A stretch of 64,000 nt of DNA, taken from Prorocentrum cordatum (taxonomy: Eukaryota > Sar > Dinophyceae > Prorocentrales > Prorocentraceae). The position numbers were made by a program, and so were the translations under genes. The notes below the pieces were generated by a model that saw only the letters and a program-made list of their open reading frames with translations, was not told the origin of the DNA and did not search any database. The stretch is from NCBI GenBank assembly GCA_963575745.1, contig CAUYUJ010003620.1, positions 1-64,000 on the forward strand. The letters run 5' to 3'. Shown one piece after another: positions 63,445 to 64,000 of the stretch. Position 1 is the first letter of the stretch, and each line of letters begins with the position of its first letter.

Positions 63445-64000
63445 AAAAAAAAAGAAAAAGAGGTCCTGGAGGCCCCATAACTCCGCGACGGCCTCAGCGT
63501 CGGCAACTCCACGAGGTCGTGGCTTGAACACCAGAAATACGCGATCGTCCAGAAGAAGTTGGCGGTCATCGGGGCGGTTACGATGGAAAACAAACTTCAT
63601 GATCTTCAGCACTTGATTCCGAAAGCGATGTAAGTCCCGACCAGTCTTGCAGCATATGCACACACCAGCCTTGTAGCAGGCCGAAAGCTGGAGCACATCA
63701 TCATCCTTGCGTTTGGCCTGCTTCTCGTCGTCAGGTGAGGCCAAGACCAAGCGATGCATTTGGTCCCAAGTCTGACCAGCCGCTTGCATGACGTTCTGCT
63801 TGTGGAGTGCCAAACTCTCCGCCCACTTCCACACATCTGCGGCCCGCATAGCCGTGGCGGAACCTTGCAGGACCACCGCGTTCAATTCTGGAGCCAAAGG
63901 TGTGGCGCAGAGGTGCGGCTTCACCACGTTCATGGCAGGGTACTCGTGCACGATGTCGGAGACCAGCGTCTCGTTGTCCTTGACGTAGGATGCCACTGCC
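60192..64000 (-). CDS. Unknown four-exon gene, 5' end outside the window
   Basis: Exons: 64000-63466, 63168-63100, 62866-62357 and 60824-60192 (stop), about 580 visible residues. Phases agree throughout. Intron 1 is GA-AG (297 nt, poly-A on plus strand), intron 2 GC-AG (233 nt), intron 3 GT-AG (1532 nt, holds composite element copy 3). Exon 1 includes DVWKWAESLALHKQNVMQAA, a Cys cluster CYKAGVCICC, and FVFHRNRPDDRQLLLDDRVF. Exon 3 has MGDWVNVYGALLSMDMDLDW, CCRPC, then an RG-rich run (GRGAGRGRGGRGRGRG) and an acidic run. Exon 4 is acidic, then Pro-rich, and ends GRPLGFLAAWALYG and SFEQRQSARKILKDA. From recall, the last block resembles C-termini of a dinoflagellate-only family. RG repeats suggest RNA binding. 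Alternative: exon 2 could end at a stop at 63079 and a second gene start at ATG 62863, which has a GCCATGG context. Confidence 0.6.
60923..61968 (+). mobile_element. Modular composite element, copy 3 (intronic)
   Basis: Head GAATTAGCCAGACGAAGGAC and CCAACCATATGCAATTGCCA. Then the 13-bp GTTGGGGGTCACC array (61020-61310), a CCCAAGAG block (61365-61500), three 78-bp units (61500-61740), a GAT array (61745-61860), a GGA run, and the tail CACCGTCTCTTCAAAAGGAG, TACCCAACACCATAGGATTG, TTGGGAAAAAG. It lies in intron 3 of the minus-strand gene, in antisense orientation. It is closer in module make-up to copy 2 than to copy 1. Confidence 0.8.
63245..63460. repeat. Poly-A block inside intron 1 of the right-edge gene
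   Basis: About 215 bases of almost pure A on the plus strand (T on the gene strand) with rare C, G and T. A T-rich block just upstream of the 63169 acceptor would serve as an extreme polypyrimidine tract. The poly-Phe frame across it is not coding. Confidence 0.95.

Noticed and set aside
63220-63465. Poly-Phe extension of the right-edge gene
   Set aside because: It is the translation of a poly-A/T block and lies in an inferred intron; the coding-like part stops at 63466.

Overview
The window reads as nuclear DNA of a dinoflagellate. Four independent signs point that way. (1) A near-perfect genomic copy of the dinoflagellate spliced leader sits a few bases in front of a start codon (58212-58233, minus strand). 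(2) There is a divergent HU-like DNA-binding gene of the kind dinoflagellates use as histone-like proteins (44646-45786). (3) The introns I could reconstruct mostly begin GC or GA rather than GT and follow an AG|GN...AG|G pattern with matching codon phases. (4) Remnants resemble retroelement proteins (tyrosine recombinase, a methyltransferase-like fold, possibly reverse transcriptase). The species cannot be fixed from this sequence.

Layout. 1-33 kb is essentially gene-free: simple-sequence tracts, minisatellites, short inverted-repeat elements and broken retroelement pieces, including a 3.4 kb CTA/TAC array (25.9-29.3 kb) with a 1.2 kb higher-order duplication, and a 2 kb modular composite repeat (30.8-32.8 kb). 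The last three exons of an unknown plus-strand gene lie at 33.1-33.7 kb. 34-44.6 kb is again repeats, with several large hairpins and a 90-bp satellite (41.9-43.1 kb). From 44.6 kb to the end there is a minus-strand gene cluster: the HU-like gene, a five-exon gene for a protein of about 1150 residues (47.4-52.6 kb), the spliced-leader-relict gene (57.4-58.2 kb), a possible exon (58.2-58.6 kb), and a four-exon gene entering from the right edge (60.2-64.0 kb). All have the same orientation, as expected of dinoflagellate unidirectional gene blocks.

Most long open frames elsewhere are products of repeats whose period is a multiple of three (78-bp, 90-bp and trinucleotide arrays) and are not genes. 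Introns in the gene block are stuffed with the same repeats seen between genes: a homopolymer C block, a perfect 29-bp-stem hairpin, a 35-bp minisatellite, a poly-A block, and one copy of the composite element. Two of the genes need one or two single-base corrections in or beside homopolymers to read through, so either the assembly carries indel errors or these copies are decaying.

I did not find tRNA, rRNA, CRISPR or a prokaryotic-type operon. The most interesting items are the spliced-leader relict in a gene that also has an intron, the divergent HU-like gene, the four-copy modular composite element, the family of short inverted-repeat elements with clean target-site duplications, and an intron-like 153-bp inverted-repeat element at 9.3-9.5 kb.
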